A stretch of 64,000 nucleotides of DNA from Amycolatopsis sp. 195334CR (GTDB lineage Bacteria > Actinomycetota > Actinomycetes > Mycobacteriales > Pseudonocardiaceae): the NCBI RefSeq assembly GCF_017309385.1, contig NZ_JAFJMJ010000002.1, forward strand, positions 496,001-560,000. The letters are read 5' to 3'. Position 1 is the first letter of the stretch; each line of letters starts with the position of its first letter. The notes under the pieces were generated by a model. The model searched no databases, was not told the DNA's origin, and worked only from the letters and a program-made list of their open reading frames with translations. The position numbers were made by a program, and so were the translations under genes. Below, in pieces: positions 15,183-22,813 of this stretch.

Positions 15183-15466
15183 GCACCGGGGGACTGGACC
15201 CGGTGGTGCACCCGATCGCGCGGTTGTCGATCTGCGCCCTGCTCGCGAGCGGCGCGGACTGGCTGGACTTCGCCGCGGTCCGCGATTCGACCGGGCTCAG
15301 CGATTCCGCGTTGTCGAAGCATTCGCGCGCGCTGGAAGACGCCGGCTACCTGGAAGTGCGCAAGGGTGCGGTGGGACGACGACCGCGCACGTGGTTCCGG
15401 CTCACCCCGGCCGGTCTGCGCCGGTACACCGCGCACGTGGCCGCGCTGCGCGCCCTCACCACCTGA
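15179..15466 (+). CDS. Small winged-helix (MarR-like) regulator
   Basis: A 95-residue single-domain DNA-binding protein: PIARLSICALLASGADWLDF, VRDSTGLSDSALSKHSRALE (recognition helix) and a wing DAGYLEVRKGAVGRRPRTWF. There is no effector domain, as in the HTH_27 or DUF-type winged helices that pair with small membrane proteins. GTG 15179 overlaps the upstream stop by four bases, so translation is coupled. The dyad at 14700-14719 before the operon is its most likely target, which would make the pair autoregulated. The VOC gene follows 20 nt later from its own leaderless promoter. Confidence 0.8.
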   Translation: MSTGGLDPVVHPIARLSICALLASGADWLDFAAVRDSTGLSDSALSKHSRALEDAGYLEVRKGAVGRRPRTWFRLTPAGLRRYTAHVAALRALTT

Positions 15467-15486
15467 ACCCGCCCTAGAGTGGGGCC

Positions 15487-16401
15487 ATGGTCCCCGAACG
15501 CCTTCGCCTGCACCACGTGGGGCACGTCGTCCGTGATCTGGGGGCGGCGCTGGAACTGCACCGGCGGCTGGGCTTCGCCGTCCACCCGCCCGTCTACCCC
15601 GCGATGGCACCGCGGGAGGGGGCCGAGCCCGAGCCGTTCGGCGCGGTCAACACCCACGCCGACTTCGCCCGCGACTTCCTCGAACTGGCCACCGTGGCCG
15701 ACGGCGCCGCCCTGCCGCCGGACGCGCGGATCGTCCCGTTGCAGGCCCCGCCCGAGGTGCTGCCGACGCTGCTGGCCCAGATCAGCGAAACCACCAGCGG
15801 CCTGGCCGGTTTCCTGGACCGCTTCGAGGGCCTGCACATCCTGATGTTCTCCTCGGCCGACATCGAGGCCACCGCCGACCGGCTGACCCGGTCCCGGGTG
15901 GCCCACGGCGGCGTGCACACGGTCCGGCGCCCGGTGGGTGACGCCGTGGAAACCGTGCGGTTCCTGGAAATCGAGAACGCGGAGGGCCGGATCGGGGTCG
16001 CCGCGGACCTGGACGAGGCGATCCAGGCGACCCGGGTGCCGGCACACCCCAACGGCGCGGTGGGCCTGGTCGACGCGACGCTCTGCACCGCCGACGCCGA
16101 GCTGGACGCCGTCCAGGCGCGTTACGAGCGCTACCTCGGCCGGGTGCCCCGCTGCTCCGGTGCCGCCCGGATCTTCGACCTCGACGGGGCGACGCTGACC
16201 CTGGTCCCCGCCGCCGACCTGGCGAACCGGCTGCCGGGGGCGGAGGCGCCCGCGCTGCCCGCCGTCGTCGCGTGCACGGTGGCCGTGCGCAATCTGACCG
16301 ACGTCCGCGACCTGTTGTGGGACAACGGGATGTCCGCCTGCGAAACGCCGTCGAACGAGTTGTTCGTCCCCGCCGCGTCGCTCGTCTTCCGGCAGGCGTA
16401 A
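15487..16401 (+). CDS. VOC-superfamily (glyoxalase-like) protein
   Basis: A 304-residue protein with two betaalphabetabetabeta-type VOC modules (~5-150 and ~185-290): LHHVGHVVRDLGAALELHRRLGF begins the first, and VVACTVAVRNLTDVRDLLWDNG lies in the last. The metal-binding positions are not obvious, so ring-cleavage, lactoylglutathione-type or binding functions cannot be separated. ATG 15487 lies 6 nt after a TAGAGT -10 element (15475-15480), so the mRNA is probably leaderless. A palindromic terminator follows at 16466. Confidence 0.7.
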   Translation: MVPERLRLHHVGHVVRDLGAALELHRRLGFAVHPPVYPAMAPREGAEPEPFGAVNTHADFARDFLELATVADGAALPPDARIVPLQAPPEVLPTLLAQISETTSGLAGFLDRFEGLHILMFSSADIEATADRLTRSRVAHGGVHTVRRPVGDAVETVRFLEIENAEGRIGVAADLDEAIQATRVPAHPNGAVGLVDATLCTADAELDAVQARYERYLGRVPRCSGAARIFDLDGATLTLVPAADLANRLPGAEAPALPAVVACTVAVRNLTDVRDLLWDNGMSACETPSNELFVPAASLVFRQA

Positions 16402-16465
16402 GCACCCGTCTCCTGCGGTGGCTCACCAGTGGTGCCACAGCCCCGCTGAAGCACCCTCCTGAACC

Positions 16466-16508
16466 CCTGGGGTGTGCTGTGAAAGCCACGTTCACAGCAC
16501 GTCCCAGG
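16466..16508. terminator. Large imperfect palindrome, probable terminator
   Basis: Two 18-nt arms (16466-16483 and 16491-16508) pair with two mismatches around a 7-nt loop. The stem contains GTGCTGTGAA / TTCACAGCAC, and the sequence GAAAGCCACGTTC at its tip resembles the core of the palindromic elements at 6915 and 63454, so it may belong to the same broad repeat family. Confidence 0.6.
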
Positions 16509-16581
16509 GCTATTTCGCGCGTGAAACCGCTGTTCAAAGCAATGTAGCGCCGAGCTGGCGTCGATAATGCGCCAAGGTGGC

Positions 16582-16619
16582 TTGCAAGTGGTGCCATACA
16601 TGTGCCATAGTACTGCCAT
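16582..16619 (+). promoter_or_regulatory. Leaderless promoter with three helically phased TGCCAT repeats
   Basis: -35 TTGCAA (16582-16587) and -10 CATAGT (16606-16611) are 18 bp apart, and the ATG lies 6 nt further on. Three TGCCAT repeats begin at 16592, 16603 and 16614, exactly 11 bp apart, overlapping the promoter and start codon. Phased direct repeats are typical of ribbon-helix-helix operators, and the gene itself encodes such a protein. Confidence 0.6.
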
Positions 16620-17055
16620 GGACCTGACGCCGTACGTGAACGACCTCCGCCGAGAGCTCGAGGCGGCGTTGGAGACCAGTGGGACGGAATCCGGTGAGCT
16701 GGTCGAGCGGCTGACCGGAGCGCTGGAACCGGCGATCCGGCTCACCCTGCTGGACGCGCTGGCCGGGGCCACCGGCGAGATCACCCGTGACCTCGCCCCC
16801 GGTTCGGTCGACCTGCGCCTGCGGGGCCGCGACGCGACGTTCGTCGTGACGCTGCCGCCGCCGGAGCGGTCGGCCGCCGTCGAGCGCTTCGGCGGGGAGG
16901 ACGGCGCGATGGCGCGCATCAACCTCCGCGTGCCGGAACAGCTCAAGGCGGCCATCGAACGGGCGGCGGCCCAAGCGCACCGATCGGTCACCGCCTGGCT
17001 GGTGGAGGCGGCTTCGGCCGCTCTGCCGCCACGGGGATTCCGTCCCGCCCACTGA
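16618..17055 (+). CDS. Ribbon-helix-helix (HicB/Arc-like) regulator of DUF4097-ABC operon
   Basis: A 145-residue protein. The C-terminal ~45 residues (MARINLRVPEQLKAAIERAA, then HRSVTAWLVEAA) are a clear Arc/CopG-type ribbon-helix-helix DNA-binding domain. The N-terminal ~95 residues are helical with two short strands and may sense a ligand or partner. It is often labelled HicB-like antitoxin, but no hicA toxin is nearby. ATG 16618 has no ribosome binding site and sits 6 nt after a -10, suggesting a leaderless transcript. Phased TGCCAT repeats over the promoter suggest autoregulation of the operon with DUF4097 and ABC genes. Confidence 0.75.
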   Translation: MDLTPYVNDLRRELEAALETSGTESGELVERLTGALEPAIRLTLLDALAGATGEITRDLAPGSVDLRLRGRDATFVVTLPPPERSAAVERFGGEDGAMARINLRVPEQLKAAIERAAAQAHRSVTAWLVEAASAALPPRGFRPAH

Positions 17056-17092
17056 CCAGAAACCCCAGTACCGCACAGAAACGAGGACCACC

Positions 17093-17875
17093 ATGTCCAT
17101 TTTCGACACCCCCGCCCCGATCAACGCCGTCGTCGAACTCGCCGTCGGTGAGGTGCGCTTCGTCGCCGGCGACCGGACCGACACCGTGGTCGAGGTCCGC
17201 CCGGCCAACCAGGCCGACGCCTCCGACGTCAAGGCGGCGGCGGAAACCCGCGTCGACTACACGAACGGCGAGCTTCGGGTCACCGGCCCGAAGCGCAGCC
17301 CGCTCGACCTGTCGAAGAAGACCAGGTCGATCGCGGTGACCATCGAACTGCCCACCGGCTCCCGGGTCCGCGGCGACGCGGCGATGGGCGACTTCCACGG
17401 CACCGGCGTGCTCGGCGACAGCCGGTTCAAGACCGCCGCCGGGCACGTCCGGCTGGAGGCCACCGGCTCGCTGCGGGTGGACACCGCCGCCGGGCACGTC
17501 GAGGTCGGCCACGTGGCGGGCGACGCGGAGGTCACCACCGGCACCGGGCGCGTTTCCCTCGGCGAGGTCGACGGCACCGGTGTGGTCAAGAACGCCAACG
17601 GCCCCACCACGATCCGCCAGGCCGGGGGCGAACTCAGGCTCCGCGCCGCCAACGGCGACATCTCGGTGGACCGCGCGGACGGCGGCGTGGACGCGGAGTC
17701 CTCGCTCGGCGACATCCTCGTCGGCGTCGCGGAGACCACGGCGGCGCGGCTCGAGCTGAACACCAAGTTCGGCCGCGTGCGCAACACCATCGCCGACCGG
17801 GTCCCGCGGCAGCGCGAGACCGTCGACGTCCGCGCGCACACCTCGTTCGGCGACATCACCGTCCGCAGCGCCTGA
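17093..17875 (+). CDS. DUF4097-family beta-strand repeat protein
   Basis: A 260-residue protein without signal peptide or transmembrane helix, built of short repeating beta strands (VRLEATGSLRVDTAAGHVEVG, VTTGTGRVSLG and DGGVDAESSLGDILVG are successive rungs), as expected for a DUF4097 beta-helix or solenoid. The biochemical role is unknown. It lies between a ribbon-helix-helix regulator (37 nt upstream) and an ABC exporter (35 nt downstream), a conserved actinobacterial arrangement that suggests a cytoplasmic accessory to the exporter or its signal. GAGGACC precedes ATG 17093. Confidence 0.8.
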   Translation: MSIFDTPAPINAVVELAVGEVRFVAGDRTDTVVEVRPANQADASDVKAAAETRVDYTNGELRVTGPKRSPLDLSKKTRSIAVTIELPTGSRVRGDAAMGDFHGTGVLGDSRFKTAAGHVRLEATGSLRVDTAAGHVEVGHVAGDAEVTTGTGRVSLGEVDGTGVVKNANGPTTIRQAGGELRLRAANGDISVDRADGGVDAESSLGDILVGVAETTAARLELNTKFGRVRNTIADRVPRQRETVDVRAHTSFGDITVRSA

Positions 17876-17910
17876 CCGGCGAACCCGTTCTCCTGGAAGG
17901 AAACCAACCC

Positions 17911-18861
17911 ATGACCACGTCCGCCATCACGGCGACCGGACTGCGCAAGTCGTTCGGGGACAAGACCGTGCTCGACGGCATCGACCTGGACGTGCCGCGC
18001 GGCACCATCTTCGCCCTGCTCGGCGCGAACGGCGCGGGCAAGACCACCACGGTCAAGATCCTGTCCACGCTGATCAACGCCGACCAGGGCACCGCGCGGA
18101 TCGCCGGCCGCGACCTGGCGGGTGACCCGGACGGGGTCCGTGCCGCGATCGGGGTCACCGGCCAGTTCTCCGCGGTGGACAACCTGCTCACCGGCGAGGA
18201 GAACCTCCTGCTGATGGCCAAACTGCACCTGGTCGCCCGTGGTGAGCGCAAGCGGCTCGCGCACGGCCTGCTGGAGCAGTTCGACCTGACCGAGGCGGCG
18301 AAGAAGCCGGTGTCCACCTACTCCGGTGGCATGCGGCGGCGCCTCGACCTGGCGATGACGCTGGTCGGGCAGCCGAGGGTGATCTTCCTCGACGAGCCGA
18401 CCACCGGGCTGGACCCGCGCAGCCGCCGCGGCATGTGGCAGATCGTCCGCGAGCTGGTGGCCGGTGGCGTGACCGTCTTCCTCACCACGCAGTACCTGGA
18501 GGAGGCCGACGAGCTCGCCGACCGGATCGCCGTGCTCGACCACGGCAGGCTGGTCGCCGAGGGCACCGCGGACGAACTCAAGCGCCGCATCCCCGGCGGG
18601 CACGTGGAACTGCGGTTCGCCGACCCCCGCGGGTTCGACGCGGCGGTGCGGTCGGTGGCCAACGGCACGCCCGACGCCGACTCGCTGACCCTGCGCGTGC
18701 CCAGCGACGGCAGCCTTCGCTCGCTCAAGGCCCTGATCGACCGGCTCGACGCCGACCGCATCGAGGTCGACCAGCTGGGCCTGCACACCCCCGACCTCGA
18801 CGACGTCTTCCTCGCCCTGACCGGCACCAACCCCGCGAACGAGAAGGTGGCCACCCGATGA
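17911..18861 (+). CDS. ABC exporter ATP-binding protein, DrrA-like
   Basis: A 316-residue ABC ATPase. Walker A GANGAGKT is at residues 38-45, the signature YSGGMRRRLDLA starts at 137, Walker B VIFLDEP ends at D161-E162, and a C-terminal domain of ~85 residues is typical of daunorubicin-resistance DrrA proteins. It powers the permease encoded next, with which it overlaps by four bases (ATGA). AGGAAA precedes ATG 17911. The substrate is probably a hydrophobic compound or lipid; no biosynthetic genes nearby point to one. Confidence 0.9.
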   Translation: MTTSAITATGLRKSFGDKTVLDGIDLDVPRGTIFALLGANGAGKTTTVKILSTLINADQGTARIAGRDLAGDPDGVRAAIGVTGQFSAVDNLLTGEENLLLMAKLHLVARGERKRLAHGLLEQFDLTEAAKKPVSTYSGGMRRRLDLAMTLVGQPRVIFLDEPTTGLDPRSRRGMWQIVRELVAGGVTVFLTTQYLEEADELADRIAVLDHGRLVAEGTADELKRRIPGGHVELRFADPRGFDAAVRSVANGTPDADSLTLRVPSDGSLRSLKALIDRLDADRIEVDQLGLHTPDLDDVFLALTGTNPANEKVATR

Positions 18862-19673
18862 CCCACACCCTGCCGCGCCCGGTGAGCACCCGCTCCCGCG
18901 CGCTGACCGACTCGGCGACCATGCTGGGGCGCAACCTCCAGCACATCATCCGGTACCCGTCGATGACGGTGCTGCTGGTCGGCATGCCGATCGTGTTCCT
19001 GCTGCTGTTCGTCTACGTGTTCGGCGGCACGCTGGGTGCCGGGCTCGGTGGTGCGTCCGGCGGGCGCGCGGAGTACGTCAACTACGTGGTGCCCGCGATC
19101 ATCCTGATGGCGGTCTGCAGCGCCGTGCAGGGCACCGCGATCTCGGTCGCGATGGACATGACCGAGGGCATCATCGCCCGCTTCCGCACCATGGCGATCG
19201 CCCGCGTCTCGGTGCTGACCGGGCACGTGCTGGGCAGCGTGATCCAGACCATGCTCACCGTCGGCGTGGTGCTCGGCGTGGCGCTGCTGATCGGGTTCGA
19301 CCCGGCGGCGGACCTCGGCGGCTGGCTGGCCGCCGGCGGGGTGGTGCTGGCGCTGGCGTTCGCGCTCATCTGGCTGTCGGTCGCGCTGGGCCTGGCGAGC
19401 GGCAGCGTGGAGACGGCGAGCAACGTGGGCATGCCGCTGGTGCTGCTGCCGTTCCTCGGCAGCGGGTTCGTCCCGACCGACTCGATGCCTGCGGCGATCC
19501 GCTGGTTCGCCGAGTACCAGCCGTTCACCCCGGTGATCGACTCCCTGCGCGGCCTGCTGATGGGCACGCCGATCGGGAACAGCGCGTGGATCGCGCTCGG
19601 CTGGTGCCTGGTGATCACGCTGGGGAGCTACGTCTGGGCGAAGAAGTTGTACAACCGCGAGTACAGCCGCTGA
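18858..19673 (+). CDS. ABC-2 type exporter permease, DrrB-like
   Basis: A 271-residue integral membrane protein with six predicted helices after a short cytoplasmic N-terminus, and the ABC-2 signature region around PLVLLPFLGSGFVP followed by AIRWFAEYQPFTPVIDSLRG. It forms a transporter with the preceding DrrA-like ATPase; ATG 18858 overlaps that gene's stop (ATGA), so the two are translationally coupled. It is the last gene of the operon beginning at 16618 and ends 12 nt before the convergent TetR gene. Confidence 0.9.
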   Translation: MTHTLPRPVSTRSRALTDSATMLGRNLQHIIRYPSMTVLLVGMPIVFLLLFVYVFGGTLGAGLGGASGGRAEYVNYVVPAIILMAVCSAVQGTAISVAMDMTEGIIARFRTMAIARVSVLTGHVLGSVIQTMLTVGVVLGVALLIGFDPAADLGGWLAAGGVVLALAFALIWLSVALGLASGSVETASNVGMPLVLLPFLGSGFVPTDSMPAAIRWFAEYQPFTPVIDSLRGLLMGTPIGNSAWIALGWCLVITLGSYVWAKKLYNREYSR

Positions 19674-19685
19674 GCGGGTTCGTGG

Positions 19686-20309
19686 TCAGAGCCTCGACAG
19701 GGGAAGCCGGACAGCCGGTGGCAGGGGTCCTGCCACCGGTTTCGCTTGGAAGGACTGGAGCATGAGCGCGGCGAAGCGGCGTGAGGCGGCGGCACGCAGC
19801 TCCGGCGACTCGGTGCGGATGCCCTCGTTCGCCATCAGGGCCAGCGCGAGGTCCTCCAGCACGAAGTCCTCCCGCAGGGAACCGGACTTCTTCGCCCGCG
19901 CCACCAGTTCGAGCATGCTGCGCAGGGCGCGGTCGCGTTCGGCGGCGAAGTCGAGCGAGCGGGGGAGTTGCGAGGTGAAGGCGCGGGCGAACCCCCGGTC
20001 GAGCGCGTGCACCACCATCACGTTCTCGATCACCAGGCGGAAGCCGTCCCACGGATCGCTCGCCGCCAGTCCCTCCTCCACCACCGCCGAGCACAGCACC
20101 ATCTGCTCGGCGAAGGCCTCCTCCAGCAGGTCGTCCTTGGTGGCGAAGTGCCGGTAGACCGTGGCCACGCCGAGGCCGGCGCGCCGGGCGATCTCCCGGA
20201 TCGGCACGTCGAGCCCTTCGGCGGCGAAGGCGAGCCGGGCCACCGCGAGGATGCGCGCGCGGTTGTCCCTGGCGTCGGAGCGGAGCTTCGTTCCCACTTG
20301 AGCCGTCAC
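19686..20309 (-). CDS. TetR-family transcriptional regulator
   Basis: A 207-residue repressor. The N-terminal HTH is clear (DNRARILAVARLAFAAEGLD, IREIARRAGLGVATVYRHF). The C-terminal domain is of the SACE_7040/TetR_C_33-like helical type (MLELVARAKKSGSLREDF). GTG 20309 is the most upstream start that leaves the operator free; GTG 20297 is an alternative with better spacing to AGAGGGG. It is divergent from a quinone oxidoreductase, and the 49-bp gap carries nested inverted repeats, so it probably represses both itself and that enzyme in response to an electrophile. Confidence 0.85.
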   Translation of the reverse strand: MTAQVGTKLRSDARDNRARILAVARLAFAAEGLDVPIREIARRAGLGVATVYRHFATKDDLLEEAFAEQMVLCSAVVEEGLAASDPWDGFRLVIENVMVVHALDRGFARAFTSQLPRSLDFAAERDRALRSMLELVARAKKSGSLREDFVLEDLALALMANEGIRTESPELRAAASRRFAALMLQSFQAKPVAGPLPPAVRLPLSRL

Positions 20310-20319
20310 CCCTCTCACT

Positions 20320-20355
20320 TTAACTAACCGGACGGGGTGTTCCGTTAACGTCCGG
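20320..20355. promoter_or_regulatory. Nested inverted repeats in divergent tetR/quinone reductase promoter
   Basis: CCGGACG (20328-20334) / CGTCCGG (20349-20355) and TTAAC (20320-20324) / GTTAA (20344-20348) are interleaved. A TAACGT -10 (20346-20351) lies 7 nt before the reductase ATG, so a TetR dimer bound here would occlude the promoter. Confidence 0.45.
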
Positions 20356-20358
20356 GGC

Positions 20359-21273
20359 ATGAGAGCCATCCAGATCACCGAGTACGGCCCGCCCAGCGTC
20401 CTGCGCGTCGCCGAAGTTCCCGTCCCGCACGCCGGGCCGGGGGAGATCCGCATCGAGGTCCGGGCTTCCGGGCTGGCCGCCGGGGACGTGCGGATCCGGT
20501 CCGGGGAGTTGCGCGAGGTGGCGCCGATCGAACTGCCCTACCTGACCGGTTTCGACGCCGCGGGAGTGGTCGACGAGGTGGGCGAGGGGGTGACCGGCGT
20601 GCGCGTCGGCGACGAGGTGTTCGGGGGCACCTCGTCGGCGGCGCGGGGCGCCAACTCCGACTACGCGGTCCTCGGCATGTGGGCGCCCAAACCGGCGGCG
20701 TGGAGCTGGGAGGAAGCGGGCGGTGCGGCGGGCAGCGTCGAGACGGCCACCCGGGTGTTCGACCGGCTCGCGCTGGGCGCCGGGCAGACCGTGCTCGTGC
20801 AGGGGGCGGCCGGGGGAGTGGGCACCGTCGCCGTGCAGCTCGCCGTTGCCCGCGGGGCGAAGGTCGTCGGCACCGCACGCGAACAGAACCACGACCTCGT
20901 GCGGTCGCTGGGCGCGGAACCGGTCACCTACGGGCCGGGGCTGGCCGGCCGGTTGCCGTCCACTGTGGACTTCGTGCTCGACTGCGCCGGCCGGGACCTG
21001 CCCCAGCTGGTGGCGATCACCGGCGACCCGGCACGCGTGGTGACGATCGCCGACCTCGCCGCGCACGAGCACGGTGTGTACCTCTCGCACACGGCACCGA
21101 TGGCCGGGGCGGACACGCCGGCACCGCACGGTCTCGCCACCGCGACCGCGCTCGCCGCCGAGGGTCGCTTGCGAGTACCGGTCGCGGCGACCTTCCCGCT
21201 GGCCGACGCCGCCGCCGCGCACGAACTGAGCGAAAACCGCCGTGCGGGCGGGAAAATCGTGTTGCTTCCCTAG
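20359..21273 (+). CDS. Zinc-independent quinone oxidoreductase (MDR superfamily)
   Basis: A 304-residue NADPH-dependent medium-chain reductase. The catalytic domain is N-terminal (AIQITEYGPPSVLRVAEVP, LTGFDAAGVVDEVGEGVTGV). The Rossmann domain contains LVQGAAGGVGTVAVQLA, an AxxGxxG-type nucleotide loop. The structural and catalytic zinc cysteines are absent, as in quinone reductases and enoyl reductases. It probably reduces quinones or alpha,beta-unsaturated carbonyls under control of the divergent TetR. The transcript is probably leaderless. Its TAG stop lies inside the terminal repeat of the MITE-like element that follows. Confidence 0.85.
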   Translation: MRAIQITEYGPPSVLRVAEVPVPHAGPGEIRIEVRASGLAAGDVRIRSGELREVAPIELPYLTGFDAAGVVDEVGEGVTGVRVGDEVFGGTSSAARGANSDYAVLGMWAPKPAAWSWEEAGGAAGSVETATRVFDRLALGAGQTVLVQGAAGGVGTVAVQLAVARGAKVVGTAREQNHDLVRSLGAEPVTYGPGLAGRLPSTVDFVLDCAGRDLPQLVAITGDPARVVTIADLAAHEHGVYLSHTAPMAGADTPAPHGLATATALAAEGRLRVPVAATFPLADAAAAHELSENRRAGGKIVLLP

Positions 21274-21435
21274 GCGGTGTCCGGCAAGTCACGCTCGCGG
21301 TCTTCGCGCCCAGGCGGTCCCTGGCGGCACCGGGCCTTCGGCCGAGTACGGCCAGTACGAGGCCGAACGCCCGGCACCGCCAGGAACCACCTGGATCACG
21401 AAGCCCATCGAGCAGACTTGCCGGACACCGCCTAG
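21270..21435. mobile_element. MITE-like element with 21-bp perfect terminal inverted repeats
   Basis: The ends 21270-21290 and 21415-21435 are exact reverse complements (CTAGGCGGTGTCC... and ...GGACACCGCCTAG). Inside, 21311-21334 and 21360-21383 also pair with few mismatches, so the whole 166 bp can fold into one long hairpin. It carries no open frame of its own. It sits exactly between two convergent genes and supplies TAG stop codons to both. Size, terminal repeats and absence of coding sequence suggest a miniature inverted-repeat transposable element; a large bidirectional terminator is the alternative. Confidence 0.6.
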
Positions 21436-22244
21436 TTGTCGTACGGATCGTCGGCGGCGGAGCGGTAGTCCCAGTCCGACGCCAGTGCCGGGTCGATGAT
21501 GGCGAAGCGGGTGCCGAGCGGATCGGACAGCACGGCGACCTTGCCCAGCGCCGAGGCGTAGGGCCGGAACCGCAACCGCGCTCCCGCTTCCCTGGCGCGG
21601 TTCAGGGTCTGGTCGAAGCCGAGATCGGGGTCCACTTCGAAGTGCGCGATCCAGCGGGGTGGGACCTCGGGCGGGGTGGCGGGATCCATCCGGACCCGGC
21701 CGAACACCGAGTCGTCGCCCAGCGAGTGCACCACGTAGTCGGTGGCTTTGCCGTCGCCGAACTGGCGCTGGGTGTAGCCGAACAGGGCGCCGAAGAACCG
21801 GTCCGCGAGATGGGCCTGCCGGGTGACGAACTCCGCCCACACCAGGGTGCCCGGCAGGCCCGCGGTGAAGCCGTGCTCGGGTTGCGCCAGGCCGAAGGTG
21901 GCGCCGCTGGGGTCGTCGACCAGCAGCTTGGCCCCGACGCCGGGCACCACGTGGGGCCGGGTTTCGAGCACGCCGCCGCCGAGGCGGTAGGCCTGGGCGC
22001 TGGTCGCCGCGAGGTCCGGGGTGGCCAGGTACAGCGTCCAGTCCCGGACCGCGTCGCGGTGCCCGCGGAACCCGGCCACGGGCTCGTCGAACAGCGACGC
22101 GACGACGTAACCCCGGCCGTCGCCGTCGGTCACCTGCTGGTAGGTCCAGCCGAACACGTCCTGGTAGAAGCGCGTGCTCCGGTCCAGGTCCGCGGTGGCG
22201 AGTTCCAGCCAGCCCGGACCACCGGGCGCCGGGCTGATGATCAT
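21432..22244 (-). CDS. Two-domain VOC (glyoxalase-like) protein
   Basis: A 270-residue protein with two tandem VOC domains (~8-125 and ~135-258), each starting with a W-x-E strand (GWLELATADLDRSTRFYQDVFGW and VWAEFVTRQAHLADRFFGALFGY). This repeat form is common among actinobacterial proteins resembling the hydroxylase CFP-30B; function is unknown. ATG 22244 lies 6 nt downstream of a TAGAGT -10 (22256-22251) with no ribosome binding site, so it is probably leaderless. The stop codon TAG is part of the MITE-like terminal repeat. Confidence 0.75.
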   Translation of the reverse strand: MIISPAPGGPGWLELATADLDRSTRFYQDVFGWTYQQVTDGDGRGYVVASLFDEPVAGFRGHRDAVRDWTLYLATPDLAATSAQAYRLGGGVLETRPHVVPGVGAKLLVDDPSGATFGLAQPEHGFTAGLPGTLVWAEFVTRQAHLADRFFGALFGYTQRQFGDGKATDYVVHSLGDDSVFGRVRMDPATPPEVPPRWIAHFEVDPDLGFDQTLNRAREAGARLRFRPYASALGKVAVLSDPLGTRFAIIDPALASDWDYRSAADDPYDN

Positions 22245-22250
22245 GAACCC

Positions 22251-22306
22251 ACTCTAGCGGTTCACCGCGGGTGGACGAGCCCGCTCGCCGTCATGCTGCC
22301 TAAGCT
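22251..22306. promoter_or_regulatory. Divergent pair of leaderless -10 elements
   Basis: TAGAGT (22256-22251, leftward) serves the VOC gene and TAAGCT (22301-22306, rightward) the FMN-binding gene. Each is 6 nt from its start codon, and the two share a 68-bp divergent gap. Confidence 0.5.
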
Positions 22307-22312
22307 GAGCCG

Positions 22313-22738
22313 GTGGAACGGCAGGAACTGGTCGAGTACGTGCGGGCCCAGCGCGCGGGTGTGGTGTCGACGCTCGGGCCGGGCGGGGAACCGCAGGCCG
22401 CCTATCTCACGCTCGCCGCGACCGATGCCGGTGACCTCGTCTTCGACGCGAAACCGGACTCCCGCAAGGTCGCCAACCTGCGCCGCGACGGGCGCGTCGC
22501 AGTGGTCGTCGGCGGATCGGACGGCACCACGCTGCAGTGCCAGGGCATCGCCGACTTCCCGGACGGGGACGCGCTCGACCACTGCACGGCCACCTACCTG
22601 GCGGCGTTCCCGGAGTTCGCCGGTTCGTTCGGCGACGGCGGCGTGGTCGTGGTGCGGGTGGCGCTGGACTGGGCGCGATTCGGCGATTTCCGCGGTGCTC
22701 AGCCCTCGCTGCGCGAGGTCCGGCTCGAACTGTCCTAA
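22313..22738 (+). CDS. PNPOx-like split-barrel flavin-binding protein
   Basis: A 141-residue protein with the pyridoxamine-phosphate-oxidase-like split barrel: LVEYVRAQRAGVVSTLGPGG, QAAYLTLAATDAGDLVFDA, DSRKVANLRRDGRVAVVVGG. Family members bind FMN or F420 and reduce or bind small molecules; which cofactor is used here cannot be decided. GTG 22313 lies 6 nt after TAAGCT, consistent with a leaderless mRNA. It is divergent from the VOC gene and followed 75 nt later by an alpha/beta hydrolase with its own promoter. Confidence 0.75.
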   Translation: MERQELVEYVRAQRAGVVSTLGPGGEPQAAYLTLAATDAGDLVFDAKPDSRKVANLRRDGRVAVVVGGSDGTTLQCQGIADFPDGDALDHCTATYLAAFPEFAGSFGDGGVVVVRVALDWARFGDFRGAQPSLREVRLELS

Positions 22739-22813
22739 GACACTGGCGGTGCGCCGGTTCCGCTGGTGGCGTAACCGATTCCCGGCCGACCGCCGCGGAT
22801 CTACCGTGGTCGC

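Noticed and set aside
16618..17055. HicB antitoxin of a toxin-antitoxin pair
   Set aside because: No small toxin gene follows; the partner genes are DUF4097 and an ABC exporter, so the label only reflects the RHH domain.
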